Of a DNA stretch of 64,000 nucleotides, positions 17,350-27,947 are shown piece after piece. Below the pieces are notes generated by a model. It worked only from the letters and a program-made list of their open reading frames with translations. It had not been told where the DNA came from and did not search any database. Each line of letters opens with the position of its first letter. The stretch's first letter is position 1. The translations under genes and the position numbers were made by a program. The stretch comes from Agrobacterium vitis (lineage in GTDB: Bacteria > Pseudomonadota > Alphaproteobacteria > Rhizobiales > Rhizobiaceae): NCBI RefSeq assembly GCF_013426735.1, contig NZ_AP023272.1, positions 2,338,501 to 2,402,500 of the forward strand, written 5' to 3'.

Positions 17350-18003
17350 TCACAAAATATGGGCAAGAAGCTCGTCAGCCCGATCTACGACGAAATGCGC
17401 ACCGCTGGCCTTCAATTGGTCGGTGCTGGCGCTGCCCCAACTGACGCCGATTGCCTTGACGCCAGCGCTTCTGGCCATTTGCATATCGTAGATCGCGTCA
17501 CCGATCACCACGGTATCTTTCAAGTCCATCCCGGTTTCGTCGCAGCACTCCGTCACCATGGCCGGATGCGGTTTGGACGGACAATCGTCTGCCGTACGCG
17601 ACACAGTGAAATAGGACTGAAAACCGTGGGCGTCGAGAACATAGTTCAAGCCGCGCCGGGATTTGCCGGTCACAGCACCGATCAGGATCTCGTCTTCCGC
17701 AGCCAGCCGCTCGATCAACGCGCGGATACCGTCAAACAGCGGTTCGCTATAGCCGGGTGCCTGGCGCACTTCGGTAAACAGCGATTTGTAATGGTCCCGC
17801 ATGGCCACCGCTTCGTCATCGATATGCTGCTTGCCGTCGATACGGGCGATGGCGATGTCCAGCGTCAGACCCATGATGCTTTTGGTGGCGGCCAGCGTCG
17901 GTTCCGGCTTGCCGAAAGCAAGAAACGTCCGGCGCATGCTCTCGTGAATGGTCCCAGCGCTATCGATCAAGGTACCATCGCAATCGAACAGGACCAGTTT
18001 CAT
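17350..18003 (-). CDS. HAD superfamily hydrolase, phosphoglycolate phosphatase-like
   Basis: 217 residues. HAD motif I is FDCDGTLIDS at residues 7-16, motif II the T of GAVTGKS, and motif IV GDAIYDMQMA with GVSWGSA after it. A helical cap follows motif I as in Gph-type phosphatases. The substrate cannot be fixed. Its ATG overlaps the rluC stop by four bases (ATGA), so translation of the two is coupled. Confidence 0.9.
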   Translation of the reverse strand: MKLVLFDCDGTLIDSAGTIHESMRRTFLAFGKPEPTLAATKSIMGLTLDIAIARIDGKQHIDDEAVAMRDHYKSLFTEVRQAPGYSEPLFDGIRALIERLAAEDEILIGAVTGKSRRGLNYVLDAHGFQSYFTVSRTADDCPSKPHPAMVTECCDETGMDLKDTVVIGDAIYDMQMARSAGVKAIGVSWGSASTDQLKASGAHFVVDRADELLAHIL

Positions 18004-18992
18004 GCAAAGTCACCGCCATTTTCCATGTCCAGGCCGAGAAGATTCCAGGTCTGCACCATATGCGGCGGCAAGGGCGCGGTGATGCGCAGGCGACCGCCAT
18101 CGGGATGGGGAATATCGATATGGCGGGCATGCAGATGCAGCCGCTTCTGGACGCCGCCCGGGAAATCCCAGTTGGGATCATCGATATAATATTTCGGGTC
18201 GCCGATGATCGGATGGCCGATATGCAGGGCGTGGAGGCGCAGCTGATGGGTACGGCCCGTATAGGGTTCCATTTCCAGCCAGGCGAGGCTTTGCGCCGCT
18301 GTTTCCAGCACACGATAATAGGAAACAGCGTGATCGGCACCGTCTTCGCCGTGGCGGGCGATGCGCATGCGGTCACCGTCTTCGGTCTGTTCCTTGACCA
18401 CCCAGGTGGATATCTTGTCGTCATGCTTGCGCGGCACGCCCTTGACCAGCGCCCAATAGGTCTTCTTGGTGTCGCGTTCACGAAACGCTGCCGTCAGTTT
18501 CTGCGCGGCACCACGGGTGCGGGCCACTACGAGCACGCCTGATGTATCACGGTCAAGGCGGTGCACGAGACGCGGCTTTTCGCCCTTCTTGCTGGTCCAG
18601 GCTTCAAGCATCTGGTCGATATGGCGGTTGAGGCCGGAGCCACCCTGCACGGCCAGACCGGCGGGCTTGTTTAGCACGAAGACTTTTTCATCCTCATGCA
18701 GCAACATGCGCGCCAGCAATTCGCCATCGCCAGCGTGCTTCAAATCATGGGAGGCAATCGGCCCGGATTTCGGCGTCTTGGCATCGACATCCATCGGCGG
18801 CACACGCACCACCTGGCCGGGCTGCACACGGGCATCGGTTTTCACCCGGCCGCCATCAACACGGACCTGGCCGGAACGCATCAGCTTTTGCAAGGGGCCG
18901 AAGCCGAGGCCCGGATAATGGATCTTGAACCAGCGGTCGAGGCGCATGCCTGCCTCGTCTGGACCGACGGTAATATGTTCTATGCCTGCCAT
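18000..18992 (-). CDS. rluC: RluC-type 23S rRNA pseudouridine synthase
   Basis: 330 residues from ATG 18992 (MAGIEHITVGPDEAG); an upstream in-frame start would add 16 residues. An N-terminal S4 RNA-binding domain (MRLDRWFKIHYPGLGFGPLQ) is followed by the catalytic domain with HRLDRDTSGVLVVART, where the second Asp is the nucleophile. ALHIGHPIIGDPKY is also conserved. RluC modifies 23S rRNA positions 955, 2504 and 2580 in E. coli; the exact targets here are inferred. It is coupled to the HAD gene by a four-base overlap. Confidence 0.92.
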   Translation of the reverse strand: MAGIEHITVGPDEAGMRLDRWFKIHYPGLGFGPLQKLMRSGQVRVDGGRVKTDARVQPGQVVRVPPMDVDAKTPKSGPIASHDLKHAGDGELLARMLLHEDEKVFVLNKPAGLAVQGGSGLNRHIDQMLEAWTSKKGEKPRLVHRLDRDTSGVLVVARTRGAAQKLTAAFRERDTKKTYWALVKGVPRKHDDKISTWVVKEQTEDGDRMRIARHGEDGADHAVSYYRVLETAAQSLAWLEMEPYTGRTHQLRLHALHIGHPIIGDPKYYIDDPNWDFPGGVQKRLHLHARHIDIPHPDGGRLRITAPLPPHMVQTWNLLGLDMENGGDFA

Positions 18993-19122
18993 AAGGACGT
19001 CTTTCGTTCCTTTGGGCGCACGCGCGCCAAACCCTGTCAATTCTATTGTGGGCTGGCTTTAACCCATTTCTGCGCCCGTGTGAAATCGCGATTGTGAAAA
19101 AACGCCTGAAACAGACAGGCCA

Positions 19123-19500
19123 TCAGAAAAGCCAACGTCCCACGGCAAGTCCCGCAAACACCGCGCCAACGCCAAAGCCGATACTGGCCGCCACATAAAA
19201 GGCCGGCCAGAGAAGGTCGCCGCGTTCCGCCAGGCTGACCGTATCCAGCATGAAGGCCGAAAACGTGGTGAAGCCGCCGAGAAGACCGGTGATCAGCAGC
19301 ATGCGCAGATCGGCTGACGCATCAAACTTGCGGGCGATCATTTCGGCAAACAATCCGATGCAGAAAGACCCGATGATATTGACCGAAAACGTACCCCAGG
19401 GAAGAAACGGACCGAACAGCCTGATTGTGACGATGCCGATCCAATATCGCAAGACCGACCCGACCGCGCCACCAAGGGCAACATATATCACGTCCTTCAT
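19123..19500 (-). CDS. fluC: Fluoride channel FluC/CrcB
   Basis: 125 residues from ATG 19500, with four membrane helices. Conserved parts are GGAVGSVLRYWIG, GTFSVNIIGSFCIG with the pore Asn, and GLLGGFTTFSAFMLDT with the TTFS track. FluC forms dual-topology dimers that export fluoride. The start is set at MKDVIYVALGGAVG because family members begin there. No fluoride riboswitch pattern was recognised in the roughly 200 bases upstream. It heads the run leading to rluC about 130 bases downstream. Confidence 0.94.
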   Translation of the reverse strand: MKDVIYVALGGAVGSVLRYWIGIVTIRLFGPFLPWGTFSVNIIGSFCIGLFAEMIARKFDASADLRMLLITGLLGGFTTFSAFMLDTVSLAERGDLLWPAFYVAASIGFGVGAVFAGLAVGRWLF

Positions 19501-19717
19501 CGTTTTCCGGGCCTCGCTTGTTTCCTGCATCCCTTTGTGCGTCACCCGGCAGGACGGGCAAAGAAAAAATCAACGCAGTTTACAGCTTTCCCGGCATGTT
19601 TTTCTCAACACAAACCGCTGGAATTCGGTCGGTCTTTAAAATGCGATTCATTTATTTAAGTCACGATAGAATTTGTCGTGATGAAATGGCAACAGCTAAA
19701 CAGATCATGTGAGTGCC

Positions 19718-20014
19718 ATGGTTCAAGTTCTTTCGGTTTCGGCCACAACGGCCGGCTATATTTCGGATACGTTGAAGCCGGTGCAAAAGCCAGGCCGCTC
19801 AACCTATGTCGAACAGATCAACCGACAGATCAGCGTTAAAAAGGCAATTGCCAAGACGCAAGGCATCAACCGCACGGCCATCGAAACCCTGCGGGATAGC
19901 TCGGCCATCGGCTTGCACTTCATGAAGGCGGGTGAAAACAAGCAACCCCGCGCCAGCCTGGAAGAAACCAAACAGGCCTATCAGGAATCCGAGGATGCCG
20001 GCCTCAAAGCGTAA
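19718..20014 (+). CDS. Small protein of unknown function
   Basis: 98 residues from ATG 19718; a GTG nine bases earlier is possible. The sequence is polar and probably helical, with no signal peptide, Cys or membrane segment (GINRTAIETLRDSSAIGLHF in the middle). I recognise no family. Codon use looks like that of its neighbours, which favours a real gene. It stands between fluC on the other strand and another small gene downstream. Confidence 0.55.
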   Translation: MVQVLSVSATTAGYISDTLKPVQKPGRSTYVEQINRQISVKKAIAKTQGINRTAIETLRDSSAIGLHFMKAGENKQPRASLEETKQAYQESEDAGLKA

Positions 20015-20222
20015 TCAAGCCTGAAAGCATGATGCAGAGCCCAGCGTTCCGATTGTCGTAAGCCATTACCGGAACAACATCACACAGTCCGCGTTTGTCA
20101 TCGACGCTGCATGCTGCTGCGCGAGTGCGCATAAGTTTCGCAGGATGCAACGTATAGACCTGGCGCATGATGCCCTCAACGGATCTCGTTAAAGGGATGA
20201 TGCTGCATAAAGGAGGTTCGCG

Positions 20223-20435
20223 ATGCATAAGGACGCTAAAGCCCGTAACGCTGTCGAACATACGGAAAAACCTATTCCTGCCGGAACGAAGTCTGGCAAC
20301 ACCGGACAAGCGGCTGGTAATCTTCCAGCCGGACCGCATTCCAAGGAACATTTGATCGACCGGGAGAAAACGCCCGGCAGCGGAACCCTGCCAGGGCAAC
20401 AAGATGAGCCAAATGTCGATGCCGGAACCGGTTGA
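20223..20435 (+). CDS. Small hydrophilic protein of unknown function
   Basis: 70 residues preceded by the near-ideal ribosome binding site AAAGGAGG, six bases before the ATG. The protein is rich in Gly, Pro, Lys and Glu, with no hydrophobic stretch, and looks disordered (EKPIPAGTKSGNTGQAAGN). Such small hydrophilic proteins are often stress-induced, but nothing here proves that. No family recognised. About 200 bases of non-coding DNA precede it and hold its promoter. Confidence 0.6.
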   Translation: MHKDAKARNAVEHTEKPIPAGTKSGNTGQAAGNLPAGPHSKEHLIDREKTPGSGTLPGQQDEPNVDAGTG

Positions 20436-20534
20436 TGTGAGCTTTCCGACAACGCAAGACGGCTGGTCTCGAATGATGACCGAAGTTGAACCATTATCGA
20501 AATGAACTGGCGCCGCGCCCATTGGCGCGGCGTT

Positions 20535-21047
20535 TTACTTGCCGCGTATCGTCACCACGGGCATCGCCAGTTCGAGCGTTCCGGCCTTCTCGAAGGTTAA
20601 CGTTACCGGTATAGTCTGGTTCGCCTTGAATGGCATCTGCACACCCATGAACATCAGATGGTAACCGCCCGGTTCCATTTTCAATGTGGCGCCTGGGGCA
20701 ATGGCAAAACCATCTGGTATTTTTCTCATTTTCATGATCGTGCCTTGCATGACCATTTCATGCAATTCCACCCGCATGGCACGCGGCGATGAGATTGCAA
20801 TCAGCTTATCTTCCACGGAGCCGGTATTGTTGATCGTTACGAAACCACCGCCGACGGGCTGGCCCGGGATCATCGCTTTCAAATAGCCATCGCTGATCTT
20901 AAGCGATCCAAGTGTCGCGGTAATCACCTGCGCGGGCGCGGCCATATCGCCCTTTGCCGTCATGGCGGCATGATCCATTTCTTCTGACGCAGCCCCGCTG
21001 GCGGCAAGCATGATGACAATGGCTGAAGCTAAAAATGTCTTGGTCAT
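20535..21047 (-). CDS. PCuAC domain periplasmic copper chaperone
   Basis: 170 residues from ATG 21047. A signal peptide (MTKTFLASAIVIMLAASG) leads to the periplasm. The copper motif is seen as HEMVMQGTIMKMR and then GGYHLMFMG, the His and Met ligands of the PCuAC (DUF461) family, plus a short Met/His-rich stretch EEMDHAAMTAKGDM after the signal. PCuAC delivers Cu(I) to cytochrome oxidase, usually with a Sco protein. No sco or oxidase gene is nearby. An upstream in-frame start would add 19 residues before the signal peptide and is unlikely. Confidence 0.9.
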   Translation of the reverse strand: MTKTFLASAIVIMLAASGAASEEMDHAAMTAKGDMAAPAQVITATLGSLKISDGYLKAMIPGQPVGGGFVTINNTGSVEDKLIAISSPRAMRVELHEMVMQGTIMKMRKIPDGFAIAPGATLKMEPGGYHLMFMGVQMPFKANQTIPVTLTFEKAGTLELAMPVVTIRGK

Positions 21048-21317
21048 TATTGTCTTCCTCTCTCCCAAGTCTGCCAGCGGCAATCTCCGTTGCGCCGAAA
21101 GCACTTATCTCGAACCTGAGCGAATTGGCGAGGGAAAGCAAGAGATCTCCGCGCCCGACACCCTATCCGCAGGCTGTATAATAATATTGCTTTATCACGG
21201 TCATTGAACGTGCACTTGCCCTGGATCAAACAGCGCGGCACTGCGACAAAAATTTGGCTGAGAACGACCGGTAGCACTTGCCAAGAGCCCCCCACTCCGG
21301 ATAATTGCGCCATCACC

Positions 21318-21480
21318 TTGTAGGGAGAATCCGGTTTAATCCGGTGCCGAAGGAGCAACCGCCCCGGAAACTCTCAGGCAAACGGACCACAAGGCGTAAA
21401 CTGCACTCTGGAGAGAGGCTTGATTGTAAAACCAAGCCGCGCCGAAGGGATAACAATCTCAGGCAAACGGACAGAGGGGG
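21318..21480 (+). promoter_or_regulatory. Tandem glycine riboswitch (gcvT motif)
   Basis: Two adjoining glycine aptamers. The first spans about 21323-21390 and ends in CTCTCAGGCAAACGGACCAC; the second spans about 21406-21476 with GCCGAAGGGATAAC and ATCTCAGGCAAACGGACAGAG. The repeated CTCAGGCAAACGGAC core is the family signature. It lies directly before gcvTHP on the same strand, and glycine binding is expected to turn on glycine cleavage. Confidence 0.95.
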
Positions 21481-21484
21481 CTCA

Positions 21485-21535
21485 TGAACCGGCACAGCTG
21501 TGCCTGAATTTGAGCCTATGCGCGATGCGCATGAC
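21485..21535 (+). promoter_or_regulatory. Possible expression platform of the glycine riboswitch
   Basis: Two hairpin-forming dyads lie between the second aptamer and gcvT: GGCACAGCTGTGCC (21491-21504), a perfect palindrome, and ATGCGC/GCGCAT near 21517-21532. Neither has a T run, so control is more likely at translation or by Rho than by intrinsic termination. The GGAG before the gcvT start lies just after the second dyad. Confidence 0.4.
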
Positions 21536-21549
21536 AGTGGAGACGCCTC

Positions 21550-22689
21550 TTGGACGACCATCTCGCCCTCAAACGCACCCCCCTTTATGATCTTCACCTG
21601 TCGCTTGGTGCCCGCATGGTGCCATTTGCTGGCTATGATATGCCGGTGCAATATCCCGCCGGCGTGTTGAAAGAGCATTTGCACACCCGCGCCAACGCAG
21701 GCCTGTTTGATGTGTCCCACATGGGGCAAGTGCTGCTCAAGCCAAAATCCGGCAAGGTGGAAGATGCGGCGCTTGCGCTGGAAACGCTGGTTCCAGTCGA
21801 TATTCTGGCCCTCAAAGAAGGTCGCCAGCGCTATGGCTTTTTTACCAATGCTGAAGGCGGCATTCTGGATGATCTGATGATCACCAATCGCGGCGATCAT
21901 TTGTTTGTGGTGGTCAATGCGGCCTGCAAGGATGTCGATATTGCCCATATGCGGGCGCATCTTGCGGATAGCTGCACCATTGAGGTTCTGGAAGACCGCG
22001 CCCTTCTGGCGCTGCAAGGCCCGCGTGCGGAGGCGGTGTTGGGAGAGCTTTGGGCTGGCGTCTCCGGCATGAAGTTTATGGATGTGCGCGAAATTCCGCT
22101 TTTGGATACGCTCTGCATCGTCTCGCGCTCTGGCTATTCCGGTGAGGATGGCTTTGAAATCTCTGTGCCAGCGGATAAGGCCGAAGCGCTTGCCAAAGTG
22201 CTGCTGGATCATCCGGATTGTCAGCCGATTGGCCTTGGCGCCCGCGATTCCCTGCGGCTGGAAGCTGGCCTTTGCCTCTATGGCAACGACATCGATACCA
22301 CCACCAGCCCGGTAGAAGGCGCGATTGAATGGGGCATTCAAAAGGCCCGCCGCGCTGACGGTGATCGCGAAGGTGGCTTTCCCGGCGCGGAGCGCATTTT
22401 GGCGGAATTGGCCAACGGAACCTCACGCCGTCGCGTTGGCCTGAAGCCCGAAGGCAAAGCCCCTGTGCGCGGCCATTCCAAACTGTTTGCTGATGCGGAA
22501 GGCAAGGTTGAGGTTGGCGAAGTCACCTCTGGTGGCTTTGGCCCCACGGTCGAAGGCCCCGTTGCCATGGGCTATGTCCTTGCAGACCATGCCAATGTTG
22601 GCACCCAGCTTTTTACAGAAGTGCGCGGCAAATATCTGCCTGTTGCTGTTGCCACCCTGCCCTTCATCACACCCACCTACAAACGCTAA
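21550..22689 (+). CDS. gcvT: Glycine cleavage system T protein (aminomethyltransferase)
   Basis: 379 residues. It transfers the methylene group from the aminomethyl-lipoyl H protein to tetrahydrofolate and releases ammonia. [38 protein letters not shown] and [18 protein letters not shown] are the conserved blocks. The start is TTG at 21550, with GGAG seven bases upstream; the next Met is too far inside. First gene of gcvT-gcvH-gcvP under the glycine riboswitch. Confidence 0.96.
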   Translation: MDDHLALKRTPLYDLHLSLGARMVPFAGYDMPVQYPAGVLKEHLHTRANAGLFDVSHMGQVLLKPKSGKVEDAALALETLVPVDILALKEGRQRYGFFTNAEGGILDDLMITNRGDHLFVVVNAACKDVDIAHMRAHLADSCTIEVLEDRALLALQGPRAEAVLGELWAGVSGMKFMDVREIPLLDTLCIVSRSGYSGEDGFEISVPADKAEALAKVLLDHPDCQPIGLGARDSLRLEAGLCLYGNDIDTTTSPVEGAIEWGIQKARRADGDREGGFPGAERILAELANGTSRRRVGLKPEGKAPVRGHSKLFADAEGKVEVGEVTSGGFGPTVEGPVAMGYVLADHANVGTQLFTEVRGKYLPVAVATLPFITPTYKR

Positions 22690-22705
22690 ATCTCCGGAGA
22701 GACCC

Positions 22706-23068
22706 ATGTTGAAATTCACCTCTGAACATGAATGGCTGCAAATTGAAGGCGATATCGCCATTGTTGGCATTACCGCCCACGCCGCTGAACAGCTTGGCGA
22801 TCTGGTGTTTGTAGAGCTGCCAGAAGTCGGTAGCACGTTTGCAAAAGACAGTCAGGCCGCAACCGTTGAAAGCGTTAAAGCAGCTTCTGACGTCTATTGT
22901 CCGCTGGATGGCGAAGTGACCGAGATCAATCAGGCGATTGTTGATGATCCATCGCTGGTTAATTCCGATCCGCGTGGTGCTGGCTGGTTCTTCAAGCTGA
23001 AGCTCGCCAACCCCAATGACGCCGCAGTCCTTCTGGATGAAGCCGCTTACAACGAGCTGATCGCATGA
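22706..23068 (+). CDS. gcvH: Glycine cleavage system H protein
   Basis: 120 residues from ATG 22706, with CCGGAGAG just upstream. The lipoylated Lys lies in [14 protein letters not shown] near residue 60. [11 protein letters not shown] and [14 protein letters not shown] are typical. It carries the aminomethyl group between the P, T and L proteins. It starts 17 bases after gcvT and its stop overlaps the gcvP start by four bases (ATGA). Confidence 0.97.
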   Translation: MLKFTSEHEWLQIEGDIAIVGITAHAAEQLGDLVFVELPEVGSTFAKDSQAATVESVKAASDVYCPLDGEVTEINQAIVDDPSLVNSDPRGAGWFFKLKLANPNDAAVLLDEAAYNELIA

Positions 23069-25929
23069 CCACGCCCACAGAATTTCAGTTTACCGATTAC
23101 CAGCCCTATGATTTTGCCAATCGTCGCCACATCGGCCCCTCTCCGGCTGAAATGGACGAGATGCTGAAGACCGTGGGTTATGACAGCCTCGACGGGCTGA
23201 TTGCCGCTACCGTTCCCGCCTCAATCCGCCAATCCGCGCCGCTAGTGTGGGGCCAGGCCATGAGCGAGCGCGAAGCGCTGGACAAGCTGCGCGAAACCGC
23301 CAACAAAAACAAAGCACTGACCTCGCTGATCGGTCAGGGCTATTACGGCACCATCACGCCGCCCGTCATCCAGCGCAACATTCTGGAAAACCCGGCCTGG
23401 TACACCGCCTATACGCCTTACCAGCCGGAAATCTCCCAAGGACGCTTGGAAGCGCTGCTCAACTTCCAGACCATGATCTGCGATCTGACCGGGCTGGACG
23501 TGGCCAACGCATCCTTGCTGGATGAGGCAACCGCTGCTGCCGAAGCCATGGCGATGGCAGAACGCGTAGCAAAATCCAAGGCCAAGGCCTTCTTTGTCGA
23601 TGCCAATTGCCATCCGCAGACCATTGCCGTGATCCAGACCCGCGCCGAGCCTTTGGGCTGGGGGGTGGTGATTGGCAATCCCTTCACCGATCTCAACCCC
23701 GGCGAAGTGTTTGGCGCATTGTTTCAATATCCCGGCACGCACGGCCATGTCAGCGATTTTACCCCGCTGATCAATGCGCTCCACAACGCCCAAGCCATTG
23801 CCGCTGTGGCCGCTGATCCGCTGGCTCTGCTCCTGCTGAAATCCCCCGGTGAAATGGGTGCCGATATTGCCATCGGTTCCAGCCAGCGCTTTGGCGTTCC
23901 CGTGGGTTATGGTGGACCACATGCTGCCTATATGGCGGTGAAGGATGCCATCAAGCGTTCCATGCCGGGCCGTCTTGTCGGCGTGTCGGTGGATTCACGC
24001 GGCAACCGCGCCTATCGCCTGTCGCTCCAGACGCGCGAGCAGCATATCCGCCGCGAAAAGGCCACCTCCAACATCTGCACGGCCCAAGTGCTGCTGGCGG
24101 TGATGGCCTCAATGTATGCGGTGTTCCATGGTCCGCAAGGCTTGAAGGCCATTGCCCAGCAGGTGCATCAGAAAACCGTTCTGCTGGCCAAAGGCTTGGA
24201 AAAGCTTGGCTTTACCATTGAGCCAGAAACCTTCTTCGACACCATCACGCTGGAAGTGGGCCATATGCAGGGCCTGATCCTACGGGCGGCAGTGGCTGAA
24301 GGCGTCAACTTGCGCAAAGTCGGCACGACAAAAATCGGCATCTCGCTGGATGAGCGCACCCGCCCTGCCACGCTGGAAGCCGTGTGGCGCGCCTTTGGCG
24401 GCAATTTCGCCGTGGGAGATTTCACACCCGATTATCGCCTGCCCACCAGCCTGCTGCGCACCAGCCAATATCTGACCCACCCGATCTTCCACATGAACCG
24501 CGCGGAAAGCGAAATGACACGCTACATCCGCCGTCTGTCAGACCGCGATCTGGCGCTTGACCGGGCGATGATTCCGCTTGGCTCCTGCACCATGAAGCTG
24601 AACGCCACAGCCGAAATGCTGCCGATCACTTGGCCGGAATTTTCCGACATCCACCCCTTTGCCCCAGCCGATCAGGCCTTGGGCTATAAGGAAATGATCG
24701 ACGATCTCTCGGAAAAGCTCTGCGCCGTCACGGGTTATGATGCGATTTCGATGCAGCCAAACTCTGGCGCGCAAGGCGAATATGCGGGTCTTTTGACCAT
24801 CCGCAACTATCACATTGCCAAGGGTGATACGCACCGCACCGTCTGCCTCATTCCAACATCGGCCCATGGCACCAACCCGGCATCCGCCCAGATGGCGGGG
24901 ATGCTGGTTGTTCCGGTGAAGGCGCTGGACAATGGCGACGTGGATCTGGCCGATTTCCGCACTAAAGCAGAGCAGCACTCCGCAAACCTGTCTTGCTGCA
25001 TGATCACCTACCCCTCCACCCACGGCGTGTTTGAAGAAACCGTGCGGGAAATCTGCGAGATCACCCACGCCCATGGCGGACAGGTCTATCTCGACGGCGC
25101 CAATATGAACGCCATGGTCGGCATTTCCCGCCCCGGCGATATTGGCTCGGACGTTTCCCACCTCAACCTGCACAAAACCTTCTGCATTCCGCACGGCGGC
25201 GGTGGTCCGGGCATGGGGCCGATTGGCGTCAAAGCCCATCTCACGCCTTACCTGCCCGGCCATGTGGAAACCGATGGTCGCCCCGGTGCTGTGTCAGCCG
25301 CCCCTTACGGCTCACCCTCGATTCTGCCAATCAGCTGGTCCTATTGCCTGATGATGGGTGGCGAAGGCCTGACACAAGCCACCAAGGTCGCCATCCTCAA
25401 CGCCAACTACATCGCCGCCCGCCTGACCGGGGCCTATGATGTACTCTACACCTCGGCCTCAGGCCGGGTGGCGCACGAGTGCATCATCGACACCCGCCCG
25501 CTGGCCGACAGCGCTGGCGTAACCGTGGATGACGTTGCCAAACGCCTGATCGATTGCGGCTTCCACGCCCCCACCATGAGCTGGCCGGTGGCTGGCACGC
25601 TGATGATTGAGCCAACAGAATCGGAAACCAAAGCCGAACTGGACCGCTTCTGCACAGCCATGCTGGCAATCCGCGAAGAAGCCCGCGCCATTGAAGAAGG
25701 CCGGATGGACAAGACCAACAACCCGCTGAAAAATGCACCGCATACGGTGGAAGATCTGGTTGGCGAATGGGATCGTCCCTACAGCCGCGATCAGGCCTGT
25801 TACCCACCGGGCGCATTCCGCGTGGACAAATACTGGTCCTCCGTCAACCGCGTGGACAACGTCTACGGCGACCGCAATCTGGTCTGCACCTGCCCGCCGA
25901 TGAGCGAGTATGCTGAGGCGGCTGAGTAA
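23065..25929 (+). CDS. gcvP: Glycine dehydrogenase (decarboxylating), P protein
   Basis: 954 residues, a full-length single-chain P protein. It is PLP-dependent, decarboxylates glycine and loads the H protein. The PLP-lysine motif is [20 protein letters not shown] near residue 705. The N-terminal half has [14 protein letters not shown] and [19 protein letters not shown]. The lpd gene for the L protein is elsewhere. A weak CCTCCC/GGGAGG hairpin at 25977-25994 follows the stop. Confidence 0.98.
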   Translation: MTTPTEFQFTDYQPYDFANRRHIGPSPAEMDEMLKTVGYDSLDGLIAATVPASIRQSAPLVWGQAMSEREALDKLRETANKNKALTSLIGQGYYGTITPPVIQRNILENPAWYTAYTPYQPEISQGRLEALLNFQTMICDLTGLDVANASLLDEATAAAEAMAMAERVAKSKAKAFFVDANCHPQTIAVIQTRAEPLGWGVVIGNPFTDLNPGEVFGALFQYPGTHGHVSDFTPLINALHNAQAIAAVAADPLALLLLKSPGEMGADIAIGSSQRFGVPVGYGGPHAAYMAVKDAIKRSMPGRLVGVSVDSRGNRAYRLSLQTREQHIRREKATSNICTAQVLLAVMASMYAVFHGPQGLKAIAQQVHQKTVLLAKGLEKLGFTIEPETFFDTITLEVGHMQGLILRAAVAEGVNLRKVGTTKIGISLDERTRPATLEAVWRAFGGNFAVGDFTPDYRLPTSLLRTSQYLTHPIFHMNRAESEMTRYIRRLSDRDLALDRAMIPLGSCTMKLNATAEMLPITWPEFSDIHPFAPADQALGYKEMIDDLSEKLCAVTGYDAISMQPNSGAQGEYAGLLTIRNYHIAKGDTHRTVCLIPTSAHGTNPASAQMAGMLVVPVKALDNGDVDLADFRTKAEQHSANLSCCMITYPSTHGVFEETVREICEITHAHGGQVYLDGANMNAMVGISRPGDIGSDVSHLNLHKTFCIPHGGGGPGMGPIGVKAHLTPYLPGHVETDGRPGAVSAAPYGSPSILPISWSYCLMMGGEGLTQATKVAILNANYIAARLTGAYDVLYTSASGRVAHECIIDTRPLADSAGVTVDDVAKRLIDCGFHAPTMSWPVAGTLMIEPTESETKAELDRFCTAMLAIREEARAIEEGRMDKTNNPLKNAPHTVEDLVGEWDRPYSRDQACYPPGAFRVDKYWSSVNRVDNVYGDRNLVCTCPPMSEYAEAAE

Positions 25930-26030
25930 GCAGTAGATCAAGTATCGAAGTCTATCTTTATTGTCCTAAGAATAGTCCTCCCTGAATGGGGAGGCCTAGA
26001 ATGAGTATTTCGCCTGTCAAAGTATCTGAA

Positions 26031-27903
26031 TCAAGCCAACATGAAATCATTGGCTGAAAGACTATGTAGCGCAACATTTTGCAGGCGTATGGAATTCGTT
26101 TCATCGAACTTCAACCAAGTCGTTCCATCCAATTCCTCGGCAATTGCAATTACGTCAGAAAAATCGTCGAACGAGGTGATATCAGAAATATCAATACGAT
26201 CCTCATTGACAGTGAAGTCTTCAATCCAGTCTGCGCCTTGAGCCGAAGAACTGAAAACGAAGATATCTGCGCCCGCGCCGCCGATCAGATAATCATCACC
26301 CGCTCCTCCGGCGAGGATATCATCACCTTCGGAGCCATTCAAAGTGTTAGCATCTTCTCCAGCAGTGATGGTATCGTTTCCACTTCCTCCAGTGATATTT
26401 TCAATGCTGAAAAGTTTGTCATCGTAGGTATAATAACTTTGATTTCCTCCCGACTGAGAGAATTCACCGTCACCACTCACTTTCCAAAATTTTTCCCCGC
26501 TTGAGGAAACAACTCCGGTAAAGGTAATGGTCAAATCTTGCGTTTCGCCACTATAATCAACGGTATCCTGACCGCCACCGCCATATACAATATCGTCACC
26601 AACGCTGTACAAGCCTAAGCGAAACATATCGTTCAAAGTGCCGCCATAAGCGAGATCCCATCCATTGCTGAGAGTGAAATCAGCCCCGGCAAAACTTTCT
26701 GCTGACCTACTTTCTGTAGCGTTGCCACCATTGATTGCGTTAGCATTATCGCCACTACCGTGCGAATCACTGGCGACAAAAACCCAGTCTTCGGTAGATG
26801 ACGGATCATAAGTTATGAAATTTGTAACGCCGTACTGGGCGAAGGACGTCTTATAGTCATCTTCAACAGTAACAACAAGAACAGCTCCAATATCATCAAA
26901 TACAAAATTATGAAAACCAATACTAGAAATCCAACTATCCGCATAGTCACCATTTACATAAAGAGAGGCGAATTCACGGTTAACTAAATCATCATCAATA
27001 TCATTGGTTGCTTGCTCAAGCTCCGTTGCCGTGATGTTCGTGACGTAGGTTTCCGAACCATCTTCCGTAGAGCTTTGCGCGTAAACGGTAAAATTCTTGT
27101 CTGACCCATCAATGAGGTCAAGGGTCTTTATCGCTTCAGCACTCTCTCGAAACCCAATTCCTGTTAAGCTCATCTGCAAACCAAGTAGGATAAACAGCAA
27201 TCGAGCCAGAAACCAGAAAAACGTCATCCCCTTCACCGCCATTGAGTATGTCACGTGCGCCGTCGTCCCATTCAGGATGGTAGATCTTTACATAATTCCC
27301 ATCCTGAAGATCATCCGCCTTGAAGCCCTCGTGCACTGCCCCGCCAACTAATATGTCTGCACCGACGTCTCCAGCGATGTCGTCACGTCCTTGGCCACCA
27401 GCCAGAACGTCATCCCAGATACCGCCCCGAATGATATCGGCTGCGTCAGTTCCGCTAACCTGAAAAGCGATCTCCTGGTAAGCAACGTGGGCACCATCAT
27501 TCGCATTCAAGCCCGGAAATCCATTGGTGACATTTGAGGGCGTTATGCTGTCAATATAAGAAGAAACGTTGATACCCACAGCATTTAGCATTGTATTTAC
27601 ATAGGTATTACTATTATTATCAGCCGTATAATCTATGATATAATCATCAATCGACGCCGATATTTGCTTTAAAAGCTCCCAAACGTCGTTGGCATTTCGC
27701 CCGCTTAGATCGAGTTCAGCGATTTTGTAATTCTCAGGCTCACCATACCCCGGAGTATTTTCAATATGAAGTTGACTCCCGTCACCATAGACAATCCAAT
27801 TGGCGCCAGCTTGAACCTCCAATTCAAACAACTCGCCATTCTCGTCTTCCCCAACAATTTGTAAATGCCCCCCAGCCAGAAGGTGAAATTTGATTGGCCG
27901 CAA
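26031..27903 (-). pseudogene. RTX calcium-binding protein, frame-disrupted
   Basis: Two overlapping minus-strand frames together make one RTX protein. The upstream frame (27903-27136, 255 residues) has GGIWDDVLAGGQGRDDIAG repeats; the downstream frame (from about 27200 to 26031) has GGSGNDTITAGEDANTL and GGAGDDYLIGGAGADIFVF. The join needs a +1 shift between about 27140 and 27250; the first frame ends soon after with a non-RTX tail and the second begins with unrelated hydrophobic residues. RTX repeats bind calcium and mark type I secreted proteins. Base composition is more AT-rich than the flanks. Two overlapping real genes or a sequencing error are alternatives. Confidence 0.7.
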
Positions 27904-27947
27904 CGTATAGCTTTACGATAGCTATAAATTTTCCCCGCACCAGAAAA

